Shown here: positions 1 to 6,554 of the stretch, in pieces
How positions within the stretch are numbered: position 1 is the first letter of the stretch
Layout: the number at the start of each line of letters is the position of its first letter
DNA from: Demequina zhanjiangensis
GTDB lineage: Bacteria > Actinomycetota > Actinomycetes > Actinomycetales > Demequinaceae
Assembly: GCF_030418315.1 (NCBI RefSeq)
Contig: NZ_JAUHPV010000010.1
Span: forward strand, 1-64,000
Reading direction: 5' to 3'
Length of the DNA: 64,000 nt
Made by a program: the position numbers and the translations under genes
The notes under the pieces: generated by a model
Seen by the model: only the letters and a program-made list of their open reading frames with translations
What the model was told of the DNA's origin: nothing
Databases searched by the model: none

Positions 1-18
1 GGAGGCCCGCCGACCCCT

Positions 19-50
19 GGGCCCGGGGGGGCGCGCCCCCCCCGGGGCCC
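19..50 (-). terminator. GC-only hairpin downstream of the DUF2200 gene
   Basis: Runs of seven G (25-31) and eight C (36-43) around a CGCG centre, flanked by GGGCCC on one side and GGGGCCC on the other, fold into a stem of about 13 bp with a bulge. It follows the stop of the minus-strand gene ending at 82, so it could stop transcription, but there is no U-tract. Its homopolymers at the window edge also make it a place where assembly errors are likely. Confidence 0.4.
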
Positions 51-81
51 CCCCGCTCCTGCCGTATGCGCCGGAAGTCCG

Positions 82-432
82 TCAGGCGCGCAGGATCGAG
101 CTCATGCGCTTGCCGCGGGCCACCTCGTCGACGAGCTTGTCCATCCAGCGGATCTGCTGCATCAGAGGCTCCTCGATCTCCTCGACGCGCACGCCGCAGA
201 TCACTCCCGTGATGAGCCCGGAGTGCGGGTTCATCGCCGGGGCCTGGGCGAAGAACTCCTCGAGCGTCCGCTCGTCCGCCACCGCCTCGGCCAGCCCCGC
301 GTCGTCGTAGCCTGTGAGCCACGCGATCACCTGGTCGACCTCGTCCTGGGTGTGGCCCTTGCGCTCCGCCTTCTTCACGTAGAGCGGGTAGATGCTCGCA
401 AAGCTCATGCGGTAGATCTTGTGGCCAGCCAT
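82..432 (-). CDS. DUF2200 family protein
   Basis: A 116-residue protein that matches the DUF2200 family from memory of its N-terminus ([18 protein letters not shown]) and the conserved middle segment around YDDAGLA and [20 protein letters not shown]. The family has no assigned biochemical role; it is a small soluble protein with no signal peptide or membrane segment. The ATG at 432 is chosen because GGAGGAG sits 4-5 bases upstream; an upstream ATG at 528 would add 32 arginine-rich residues that look unlike the family. The gene is divergent from the winged-helix hydrolase. Function unknown. Confidence 0.8.
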   Translation of the reverse strand: MAGHKIYRMSFASIYPLYVKKAERKGHTQDEVDQVIAWLTGYDDAGLAEAVADERTLEEFFAQAPAMNPHSGLITGVICGVRVEEIEEPLMQQIRWMDKLVDEVARGKRMSSILRA

Positions 433-532
433 GACACTCCTCCGGGATGGATCGCTGCCGTCAAGGGTAGGCGCACCGTGCCGCGCGCGTGGGCGCGGCC
501 CGCGGGGCAGTGACTCCGTGCGCCTCACCGGC

Positions 533-538
533 TACCCT
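533..538 (+). promoter_or_regulatory. -10 element of a leaderless gene
   Basis: TACCCT ends six bases before the GTG at 545, the spacing expected when transcription starts at or next to the start codon. There is no Shine-Dalgarno sequence upstream of this GTG. Confidence 0.45.
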
Positions 539-544
539 CGCTGT

Positions 545-1747
545 GTGGGTGGGGGTCGCTACACATTCGGGGACTGCGAGCTCGACGTCGCCGGCTACAC
601 GCTGGCGCGCGGGGGCACGCAGGTCTCCGTCGAGCCTCGAGTGTTCGACCTGCTTGCGCATCTGGTCACCCACCGCGATCGCGTGGTGACCAAGGAGGAG
701 CTGCTCGACACCCTGTGGGGCACGCGTTTCGTCTCGGAAGCCGCGCTCACGACCGCGCTCCGCTCCGCGCGCCTCGCCGTCGGGGACAGCGGCAGCGCGC
801 AACGGGTGATCCGTACCGTGCACGGCCGCGGCTACCAGTTCGTGGCCAGCGTGGCGACGCAGACGCCGCAGGCGGAGGTGTCGATCCCGCACGCCCCGCC
901 GTCGCCCGGCGCGCAGCGGGTCCGCTTCTGTCACGCCGAGGACGGCGTGCGCATCGCCTACGCCGAGGTCGGGCAGGGCCCCGTGCTGATGAAGGCTGCC
1001 AACTGGATCACCCACCTGGACCTCGAATGGGGCAGTGCGGTGTGGAGCCACTGGCTCTACGGGTTGGCCGACGGCCGACGCCTGATCCGCTACGACGAGC
1101 GCGGATGCGGCATGTCGGACCAGGACGTGCCCAGCTCGACCTTCGAGGACTGGGTGAGCGACCTCGAGACCGTGGTCGACGCTGCCGGGCTGGACCGGTT
1201 CCCGCTTCTCGGCGTCTCGCAGGGCGGCGCCGTTGCGCTCGCGTACGCGGTCCGGCATCCGGAGCGTGTCACCCATCTGGTGCTGGCCGGGGCCTACGCC
1301 CGTGGCCGCATGGTGCGCGCCCGAGACGACGGCGAGCGGGCCGAGGCCGTGCTCGACCTCGACCTCGCCCGCGTCGGCTGGGAGCGAGACGACCCGAGCT
1401 TCATGCGGGTCTTCGCGTCCCAGTTCCTCCCTGGCGGCACCCTCGACGACTGGGACGACTTCACGCGCTTCCAGAAGCGGACTTGCTCCGGTGCGAACGC
1501 CGTGAGGTTCCTGGAGGAGTTCGGAAGCATCGACGTGAGGGACCTGCTTCCGCAGGTGTCATGTCCGACGCTGATCCTCCATTCGAGGGACGACAGGAGG
1601 GTGCCGGTGTCAGAGGCGCGCGACCTTGCCGCGCTCATCCCCGACAGCCGCCTGGTGCTGCTCGACAGCGCGAGCCATCTCATCGGCGCGGCGGAACCTG
1701 CCTGGCCTGAGTTCCTGTCCCATATCGACGCGTTCCTTGCGTCGTGA
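545..1747 (+). CDS. Winged-helix DNA-binding domain fused to an alpha/beta hydrolase
   Basis: A 400-residue two-domain protein. Residues 5-103 are an OmpR/CadC-type winged helix (Trans_reg_C) with the typical RVFDLLAHLV helix and the GRGYQF wing. Residues 125-400 are an alpha/beta hydrolase with nucleophile Ser225 in GVSQG, an acid at Asp349/350 and His378 in DSASHL, so the triad looks complete. Such fusions suggest a regulator whose hydrolase-fold domain senses or turns over a small ester, but this is inference. The GTG at 545 is preferred because the winged helix begins there and TACCCT lies just upstream (leaderless). No membrane segment is seen, unlike CadC. The 3' end overlaps the opposing membrane-protein gene by about 138 bp. 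Confidence 0.8.
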   Translation: MGGGRYTFGDCELDVAGYTLARGGTQVSVEPRVFDLLAHLVTHRDRVVTKEELLDTLWGTRFVSEAALTTALRSARLAVGDSGSAQRVIRTVHGRGYQFVASVATQTPQAEVSIPHAPPSPGAQRVRFCHAEDGVRIAYAEVGQGPVLMKAANWITHLDLEWGSAVWSHWLYGLADGRRLIRYDERGCGMSDQDVPSSTFEDWVSDLETVVDAAGLDRFPLLGVSQGGAVALAYAVRHPERVTHLVLAGAYARGRMVRARDDGERAEAVLDLDLARVGWERDDPSFMRVFASQFLPGGTLDDWDDFTRFQKRTCSGANAVRFLEEFGSIDVRDLLPQVSCPTLILHSRDDRRVPVSEARDLAALIPDSRLVLLDSASHLIGAAEPAWPEFLSHIDAFLAS

Positions 1748-1951
1748 CCTGCTGACCTTCACAAGGTGGTAGAGGTTCACCGCCACGAGGATCCCGTTGA
1801 GGACCACCATCGACGGGATGAGCATCAGTGCGTTGAACACGAGCAGCAGCGCTGAGGCCGCCAGGTTGAGCTGCCGAAGATGCAGCATGTCGCGCTGCGT
1901 CAGCGACAGCAGCAGGAGGGCGGAGCCGATCCAGCCGAGCGCCTCCGTCAT
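1610..1951 (-). CDS. Small YgjV-like membrane protein
   Basis: A 113-residue protein with three hydrophobic segments at about residues 5-15, 27-45 and 47-62, followed by an arginine/lysine-rich tail (KVSRSRRKER). The pattern and the segment LNGILVAVNLYHLVKV resemble the YgjV-like family of small inner-membrane proteins, whose function is unknown. The ATG at 1951 overlaps the stop of the 59-residue gene upstream as ATGA, so the two are probably translationally coupled. The last 45 or so residues are read antisense to the 3' end of the hydrolase gene, and that tail is the least certain part. No Shine-Dalgarno is seen, which fits coupling. Confidence 0.65.
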   Translation of the reverse strand: MTEALGWIGSALLLLSLTQRDMLHLRQLNLAASALLLVFNALMLIPSMVVLNGILVAVNLYHLVKVSRSRRKERVDMGQELRPGRFRRADEMARAVEQHQAAVGDERGKVARL

Positions 1952-2127
1952 CGCATCCCGATCATCAGGGCCGACGCGCTGCGCGCCGGCTCGGTGACCC
2001 AGCGGTCGCGCAGCGCTGTGCTGCTCACCTGGGATGCGCGGACGGTCCGTGCGTGGGATGCGTGGGGCTGTGGGTCTCGCGGCCTGGTGTGCGCGGCATC
2101 GGTCGCCGGGTGATTCCACTTGACCAT
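1948..2127 (-). CDS. Small 59-residue protein coupled to the YgjV-like gene
   Basis: An ORF of 59 residues beginning MVKWNHPATDAAHTRPRDPQ and ending SALMIGMR. Support comes from signals, not homology: AGAGGAG lies six bases before the ATG at 2127, the stop codon overlaps the next gene's start (ATGA), and a three-copy 11-bp repeat lies 70-100 bp upstream. It is rich in His, Arg and Pro with no membrane segment or signal peptide. I do not recognise the protein. It could instead be a leader peptide that opens the start of the downstream gene. Confidence 0.5.
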   Translation of the reverse strand: MVKWNHPATDAAHTRPRDPQPHASHARTVRASQVSSTALRDRWVTEPARSASALMIGMR

Positions 2128-2194
2128 GTCGACTCCTCTCTCGTGTGGCCCCGGTCAGGGCACCGAAAGATCGTCGTCCGGTCGGCTCGCGCAG

Positions 2195-2224
2195 ACTTGA
2201 GGCGGACCTGAGGGGAGTCTGAGG
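2195..2224. promoter_or_regulatory. Three direct repeats with 11-bp period
   Basis: ACTTGAGG (2195), ACCTGAGG (2206) and GTCTGAGG (2217) recur at exactly 11-bp steps, one helical turn. Tandem repeats of this spacing are the classic binding pattern of OmpR/PhoP-type winged-helix regulators. They lie between the stop of the first FUSC gene and the 59-residue gene, in the likely promoter of the small-protein/YgjV pair. The nearby winged-helix/hydrolase fusion is a candidate binder, by inference. Confidence 0.5.
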
Positions 2225-2230
2225 GGCGCG

Positions 2231-3328
2231 TCAGCGCGGCGCTGCGTTGCCCGCCCGACGAGGTGCGGGGATGAGCGCGGCGAGCACTCCAAGCGTCGCT
2301 CCGACGAGGGTGTCGATCACCCGCTCGGGTGCGACCGTGGAGCCTGCTGTGCCTCCCGCCGACGTGACCAGCAGCAGCACGAGAGGGGTGATGAAGGTGA
2401 GGGCGAGCGCGTAGTGGCGCACGACGAGCAGCTCGATCGTGAACTGGAGCACGCCCAGCACCAGGGCCAGCGCGACGGTGCTCAGCGAGAGCTGCGCAAG
2501 GCCTGCGAAGAGGAGCGCGCCGGTGACCGTGCCGACGACGCGGTGGAGACCGCGTGAGGCGACGGCGCGGCGGGGCGCGCGCATCGCGACGACCGCCACT
2601 CCTGCGCACACGGTCCAGTAGGCGCGATCGGGGTCCACGATCGCGACGCTGAGGATGGTGCCGGTCAGTGCGACGGCGGCGACCCTGATCGCGACCGTCA
2701 GGCCGTCGACGCTCCACGAGGGTCCCGGTACGAGCGTGCGGAGCGGAGTCGCTGTAACGCGATGGCGGGAGAGGGCCAGCGGCGCGGCGGCGATGAGGGA
2801 GGCGAACGCCACGCCTGACGCGACAGCGCCCACGAACGACACCGGGTCGACATGGCGCACTCCGTCGGTCGCCATCGTGATGTGAGCCGACGAGCCGAAC
2901 ACGAGGACGAAGAAGATGGGCCCCGGAGGCCCCACGTCGAAGACCTGCGTGAGAAGGCCCGCGGCCACGGCGATCGAGATCAGGCCGACGGCGGTGGCGA
3001 CCGCTGAGCCGCCAGCGGCTGCGCCGAGGGCGGCGCACAGCAGGAGAACGCTTCCGATCAACGGGACCGTCCGCGCGCGGTCCACGTGCTTCGCGCTGCC
3101 GAAGTACAGCAGTGCGAAGGCGCCGAGCGCAGCCTGGAAGCCGATCTCCGCGTGGCCCGCAGCGTTGCCGATGAGGATGGGCCCCGCGACGGCGATCGCC
3201 GCCTGGAGGCCGAGCGGCCATCGACGGTGGGGGTGGGGCCGCACGTCGCCGAGGCTGCGGACTGCGTGTGCCGCGGTGTCCATGGCGCGCCGCGTGCGAG
3301 ACGGGCGGTCTCCGCGTTCCTGCGTCAC
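2231..3328 (-). CDS. FUSC-type membrane protein (aromatic acid exporter-like), copy 1
   Basis: A 365-residue protein with two blocks of transmembrane helices separated by a loop, the arrangement of the FUSC/aromatic acid exporter superfamily. The conserved core DPDRAYWTV and the following helix GLHRVVGTVTGALLF are typical. These proteins are thought to export weak organic acids, but the substrate here is unknown. The GTG at 3328 has GAGGAG at the right distance and gives a protein the same length as the neighbouring paralogue; a downstream ATG at 3283 is the alternative. It lies downstream of tRNA-Ser and a hairpin and is the diverged twin of the gene at 3542-4636. Confidence 0.8.
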   Translation of the reverse strand: MTQERGDRPSRTRRAMDTAAHAVRSLGDVRPHPHRRWPLGLQAAIAVAGPILIGNAAGHAEIGFQAALGAFALLYFGSAKHVDRARTVPLIGSVLLLCAALGAAAGGSAVATAVGLISIAVAAGLLTQVFDVGPPGPIFFVLVFGSSAHITMATDGVRHVDPVSFVGAVASGVAFASLIAAAPLALSRHRVTATPLRTLVPGPSWSVDGLTVAIRVAAVALTGTILSVAIVDPDRAYWTVCAGVAVVAMRAPRRAVASRGLHRVVGTVTGALLFAGLAQLSLSTVALALVLGVLQFTIELLVVRHYALALTFITPLVLLLVTSAGGTAGSTVAPERVIDTLVGATLGVLAALIPAPRRAGNAAPR

Positions 3329-3379
3329 ATGGTCTCCTCGGGCCCTCGCGCGGGTCGGATCACCGACCGGGGAAGCAGT

Positions 3380-3412
3380 GAAGCCCCCGGCGCGCTCGGC
3401 GCCGAGGGCTTC
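3380..3412 (-). terminator. Hairpin downstream of tRNA-Ser
   Basis: GAAGCCCTCGGCGC pairs with GCGCCGGGGGCTTC with one G-U pair and a tight loop, six bases after the tRNA 3' end. It lacks a clear U-tract. It probably ends the tRNA transcript before the FUSC gene. Confidence 0.6.
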
Positions 3413-3417
3413 CTCTG

Positions 3418-3508
3418 TGGCGGTGACGGTGGGATTTGAACCCACGGTACGGGGTTACCGTACACAGCATTTCGAGTGCTGCACCTTCGGCCGCTCGGAC
3501 ACGTCACC
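3418..3508 (-). tRNA. tRNA-Ser (anticodon CGA)
   Basis: A class II tRNA with a long variable arm. The acceptor stem is GGTGACG/CGTCACC with discriminator G, and the 3' CCA is encoded. The anticodon arm is CAGCA-CTCGAAA-TGCTG, giving anticodon CGA for the serine codon UCG. The T-arm reads GTGGGTTCAAATCCCAC. The variable arm (GTACGGTAACCCCGTAC) forms its own stem, as expected for tRNA-Ser. It sits between the two FUSC genes on the same strand. Confidence 0.95.
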
Positions 3509-3541
3509 GCGAAGAAGGATACCCGTTGTTCACCGTGCCGC

Positions 3542-4636
3542 CTAATCGGCTGTGGGCGGCAGGTTGAGCCGCGCCGCCTGAGGCGGTCCAGGGGCGTGGA
3601 TGAGTGCTGTCGCAACGGCCAGGCCCGCGCCTACGACGGTGTCGAGGATGCGTTCGCCGACCACGACCGGGGTGCCGAACTCGCCCGCTGCCGAGGTGAC
3701 GATGATGAGCGCGAGGGGGGTGACCGCGGCCGTGGTGATCGCATAGTGCCGGGTGATCGCGAGCTCGGTGATGAACTGAAGCACGCCAAGGGTGAGGGCG
3801 AGCAGCCAGGGGTTCATCGGGGTCATTCCGAGCAGCATGTAGACGCCCACGCCTGCGATCGTGCCCACGGTGCGGTGGAGCCCGCGGGTGGCGGCGATGC
3901 CGCGCCCGGGCACGATGCCGACCACGACGACTCCGGCGGCCACGGTCCAGTAGGCGCGCTCCGGGTCGGTGTAGAGCATGCTGATCGCGGTGCCCAGCAC
4001 GGCGACGATGGCAGTGCGGATCAGCATCTCCCGTGCCCCGCGGTCCCATTCGGGACGCGCCAGGATCTGGCGCAGCGAGCGGGGGACCACGAGCCAGTGC
4101 ACGCGTCGCACGAGCGGCACGATGCTGGCGACCACCGCGAAGGCGCATCCGACGCTCACCCACCCCACCGTCGTCGTCCAGGGCTCACCCGCGGCTGTGG
4201 CGTGTGCCGACATGCCGTACACGATGACGGGGAAGAGCGGTCCGGGCGGCCCCAGCCGGTAGGCGTGCACGGCCGCGCCGACTCCGACGGCGACCAGGAT
4301 GAGGCCGAGGCTCGTGAGAAGCGGGTGGGCTCCGACGGCGGCGCCGAGCGCAGAGGAGGCGACGAGCACCAGGCCGGCGAGTGGTCTCAGGCGGAGGCGC
4401 TCGAGCCGGGGGAGCGCCGCGAAGTAGGGGACCGTGAAGGCACCCACGCATGCGAGCAGGCCCTCCTCGACGTGCCCTGTTGCCGCTCCGATCAGCAGCG
4501 GCACCGTCATCACGACGGTCGCCTGGAGAGCGATCGGCCAGCGGGGCTCGCCCGGTGGTGCGATCGTGCCGAGGGTCGCGACCGCGCGCCTCATGCCGTC
4601 GCGCCAGATATCGCGCGTGCGGGGTGCTTCGGTCAC
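3542..4636 (-). CDS. FUSC-type membrane protein (aromatic acid exporter-like), copy 2
   Basis: A 364-residue paralogue of the gene at 2231-3328. It has two transmembrane blocks, the core DPERAYWTVAAGVVVV and GLHRTVGTIAGVGVYML, and the same C-terminal pattern GERILDTVVGAGLAV. The role is probably export of small organic acids; the substrate is unknown. The GTG start overlaps the tadA stop (GTGA), so it is probably co-transcribed and translationally coupled to tadA. No Shine-Dalgarno is needed in that arrangement. Confidence 0.8.
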   Translation of the reverse strand: MTEAPRTRDIWRDGMRRAVATLGTIAPPGEPRWPIALQATVVMTVPLLIGAATGHVEEGLLACVGAFTVPYFAALPRLERLRLRPLAGLVLVASSALGAAVGAHPLLTSLGLILVAVGVGAAVHAYRLGPPGPLFPVIVYGMSAHATAAGEPWTTTVGWVSVGCAFAVVASIVPLVRRVHWLVVPRSLRQILARPEWDRGAREMLIRTAIVAVLGTAISMLYTDPERAYWTVAAGVVVVGIVPGRGIAATRGLHRTVGTIAGVGVYMLLGMTPMNPWLLALTLGVLQFITELAITRHYAITTAAVTPLALIIVTSAAGEFGTPVVVGERILDTVVGAGLAVATALIHAPGPPQAARLNLPPTAD

Positions 4637-5106
4637 TGCTCGCGGCGGCTCTCGAAGAAGTCGCGGAGCACCTGCGCACAGGCGTCCTCGCGCACGCCCG
4701 AGACGACCTCCACCTTGGCGCCGATCCTCGCGTCACGGACCACGTCCCACTGCGAGCCGGTGGCGCCCGCCTTCTCGTCCCACGCGCCGAGCACGAGGCG
4801 CGGGACCCGGGACTGCAGCACGGCGCCCGCGCACATCAGGCAGGGCTCCAGGGTGACAACGAGGGTGCACCCGTCGAGCCGCCAGGTGCCTCTGCGGTGG
4901 GCGGCGTCGCGCAGTGCGAGGATCTCGGCGTGGGCGCTCGGGTCGGCGTCCACCTCGCGGCGGTTCCTGCCGGTGCCGATCACCGCTCCCGACTCGTCGA
5001 GCACCACCGCGCCCACCGGGACGTCGCCTTCGGCTGACGCCTCGCGGGCGAGCACGAGCGCAGCGTCCATCGCCTCTCCGTAGGCGGCGTCATGCAGGCT
5101 GTTCAT
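4633..5106 (-). CDS. tadA: tRNA-specific adenosine deaminase TadA
   Basis: A 157-residue cytidine/deoxycytidylate deaminase-fold enzyme that converts adenosine 34 to inosine in tRNA-Arg(ACG). Zinc ligand and proton shuttle are His59 and Glu61 in SAHAEI; the other zinc ligands are Cys89 and Cys92 in PCLMC. Length and the N-terminal [16 protein letters not shown] helix are normal for TadA. The ATG at 5106 is chosen because TACCGT lies seven bases upstream (leaderless) and homology begins there. It is divergent from upp, with only about 50 bp holding both promoters. Confidence 0.93.
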   Translation of the reverse strand: MNSLHDAAYGEAMDAALVLAREASAEGDVPVGAVVLDESGAVIGTGRNRREVDADPSAHAEILALRDAAHRRGTWRLDGCTLVVTLEPCLMCAGAVLQSRVPRLVLGAWDEKAGATGSQWDVVRDARIGAKVEVVSGVREDACAQVLRDFFESRREQ

Positions 5107-5113
5107 GGCGGCC

Positions 5114-5119
5114 ACGGTA
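5114..5119 (-). promoter_or_regulatory. -10 element of leaderless tadA
   Basis: TACCGT on the minus strand ends seven bases before the tadA ATG, and no Shine-Dalgarno is present. Confidence 0.5.
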
Positions 5120-5145
5120 CTGCCCCGCGGGGCCCACGTGCTGGG

Positions 5146-5151
5146 TAGGCT
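5146..5151 (+). promoter_or_regulatory. -10 element of leaderless upp
   Basis: TAGGCT ends seven bases before the upp ATG at 5159. With the opposing tadA element it forms a compact divergent promoter. Confidence 0.5.
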
Positions 5152-5158
5152 GTCCCCC

Positions 5159-5800
5159 ATGGAGCTCCACGTCGCGAACCACCCGCTCATCGACCACAAG
5201 GTCACGATCCTGCGCGACAAGGAGACGACGTCGCCTGTCTTCCGTCTGCTCGTCGACGAGCTCGTGACGCTGCTCGCGTACGAGGCGACGCGTCACGTGC
5301 GGGTCGAGGCGCGCGAGGTGGAGACGCCTCTCACGAAGACGGTGGGCACCCGCATCTCGGACCCGCAGCCGATCATCGTGCCGATCCTGCGCGCGGGTCT
5401 CGGCATGCTCGACGGCATGACGCGGCTCATGCCGAACGCCGAGGTCGGCTTCCTGGGCCTCAAGCGCGACGAGGAGACGCTCGAGGCGATCACGTACGCC
5501 AACCGCCTGCCCGATGACCTCACCGGTCGCCAGGTGTTCCTTGTGGATCCGATGCTCGCCACGGGTGGCTCGCTCATCATGGCGATCGAGTACGTGCTGG
5601 AGCGCGGTGCGACCGACGTGACGTGCGTGTGCCTGCTCGCTGCGCCCGAGGGCATCGACAACGTGCGCAATGCTGTCGGCGACCGTGCGAACGTGAACGT
5701 GGTCGTGGCCAAGGTGGACGACCACCTCAACGAGGTCGGCTACATCGTGCCGGGCCTCGGCGACGCGGGCGACCGTCTTTACGGCATCATCGACCACTAG
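5159..5800 (+). CDS. upp: Uracil phosphoribosyltransferase
   Basis: A 213-residue cytosolic enzyme that makes UMP from uracil and PRPP in pyrimidine salvage. The PRPP loop is [11 protein letters not shown] and the uracil-binding C-terminal segment is the usual [14 protein letters not shown]. The N-terminus [19 protein letters not shown] is typical of Upp, so the ATG at 5159 is secure. Length is normal. The gene is apparently leaderless and monocistronic, ending at a hairpin shared with the convergent DUF3237 gene. Salvage of uracil here complements the catabolic pyrimidine operon near 50-57 kb. Confidence 0.97.
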   Translation: MELHVANHPLIDHKVTILRDKETTSPVFRLLVDELVTLLAYEATRHVRVEAREVETPLTKTVGTRISDPQPIIVPILRAGLGMLDGMTRLMPNAEVGFLGLKRDEETLEAITYANRLPDDLTGRQVFLVDPMLATGGSLIMAIEYVLERGATDVTCVCLLAAPEGIDNVRNAVGDRANVNVVVAKVDDHLNEVGYIVPGLGDAGDRLYGIIDH

Positions 5801-5856
5801 TCCTCGACGCGCCTTCAGCGGCGCCCGTCGTCCGACGGCCGTGACGGCCCTCGCGC

Positions 5857-5878
5857 CCGGACGCCCCGACGCGTCCGG
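5857..5878. terminator. Hairpin between convergent upp and DUF3237
   Basis: CCGGACGC and GCGTCCGG form an 8-bp perfect stem around CCCGAC. The stem abuts the stop codon of the minus-strand gene and lies about 55 bp after upp, so it could serve both. There is no U-tract. Confidence 0.5.
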
Positions 5879-6343
5879 TCACCCCACCCGGTACGCCGTG
5901 TAGGACACGGTGTCCGCGCCCCTCACGGCCGAGGCGAGGAAGAGCGACTGCTGCGTCCACGCGAGCTCGGGGTCGGACGACTCGAGCGTGACCGCGGTGC
6001 GGAACGTGTACGCGTCGGAAGAGACCTGCTCGCCGCGCAGCAGCGCCTCGAGCACCTCGGGAGGACCTGAGCGGAGTCCTCGCGCGTGGATCAGCACGAA
6101 GCCTCCCGTCGAGGTCCTCGCGGTGTAGGTCGCATCCACCTCGATCGCGCCGTCGGGCCGGACGATCTGCCAGTCCGCCCCGCCGGGGAGCAGCACTCCC
6201 TCGAGCTCGCCGCTGACGGTGCCACCGACGATCGGCACGACCCTCCGGTGACCCACGCGGGTCATGCCGTGGTCCTCGAGCGGGCCGAGCTCGACCTCCA
6301 CGTGGAACGAGCGGGTGAGGGTCGGCACTGGCGCGTCGGTCAT
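5879..6343 (-). CDS. DUF3237 (UPF0311) family protein
   Basis: A 154-residue protein of the DUF3237 family, recognised by the beta-rich pattern with HRRVVPIVGGTVSG, the GADWQIVRPDGAIEVDATYTART stretch in the middle and the C-terminal SLFLASAVRGADTVSYTAYRV. The family has no settled function but often sits in catabolic gene clusters, which fits the GMC oxidoreductase next door. TAGCGT lies six bases before the ATG, so the mRNA is probably leaderless. No signal peptide is visible. Confidence 0.85.
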   Translation of the reverse strand: MTDAPVPTLTRSFHVEVELGPLEDHGMTRVGHRRVVPIVGGTVSGELEGVLLPGGADWQIVRPDGAIEVDATYTARTSTGGFVLIHARGLRSGPPEVLEALLRGEQVSSDAYTFRTAVTLESSDPELAWTQQSLFLASAVRGADTVSYTAYRVG

Positions 6344-6349
6344 GTCCTC

Positions 6350-6355
6350 ACGCTA
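6350..6355 (-). promoter_or_regulatory. -10 element of the DUF3237 gene
   Basis: TAGCGT on the minus strand ends six bases before the ATG at 6343, the same leaderless layout seen at tadA, upp and others in the window. Confidence 0.45.
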
Positions 6356-6554
6356 CCGGCGGCAGGAGGCTGTTCGTCCTCCGTCATCAGCGGCGCGCTC
6401 TGCGTCAAGCCCCCTCCAGGCGTCGGCCTGCACAATGGCACCGGCAGGCCCGTCGACGATGATCGGCCGCTTCCTACCGCCCCGGGGGTCGAGCTCCCGT
6501 CGCGGTGGGCGGCTCCGCGTCGAGGGCTCATTGGCCTGAGCGAAGGGAAGTCAC

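Noticed and set aside
3476-5083. A 535-codon plus-strand frame over the second FUSC gene and tadA
   Set aside because: It is a shadow of high-GC codons with low-complexity Gly/Asp/Arg/His composition, and it crosses a tRNA-proximal region and two recognisable genes.
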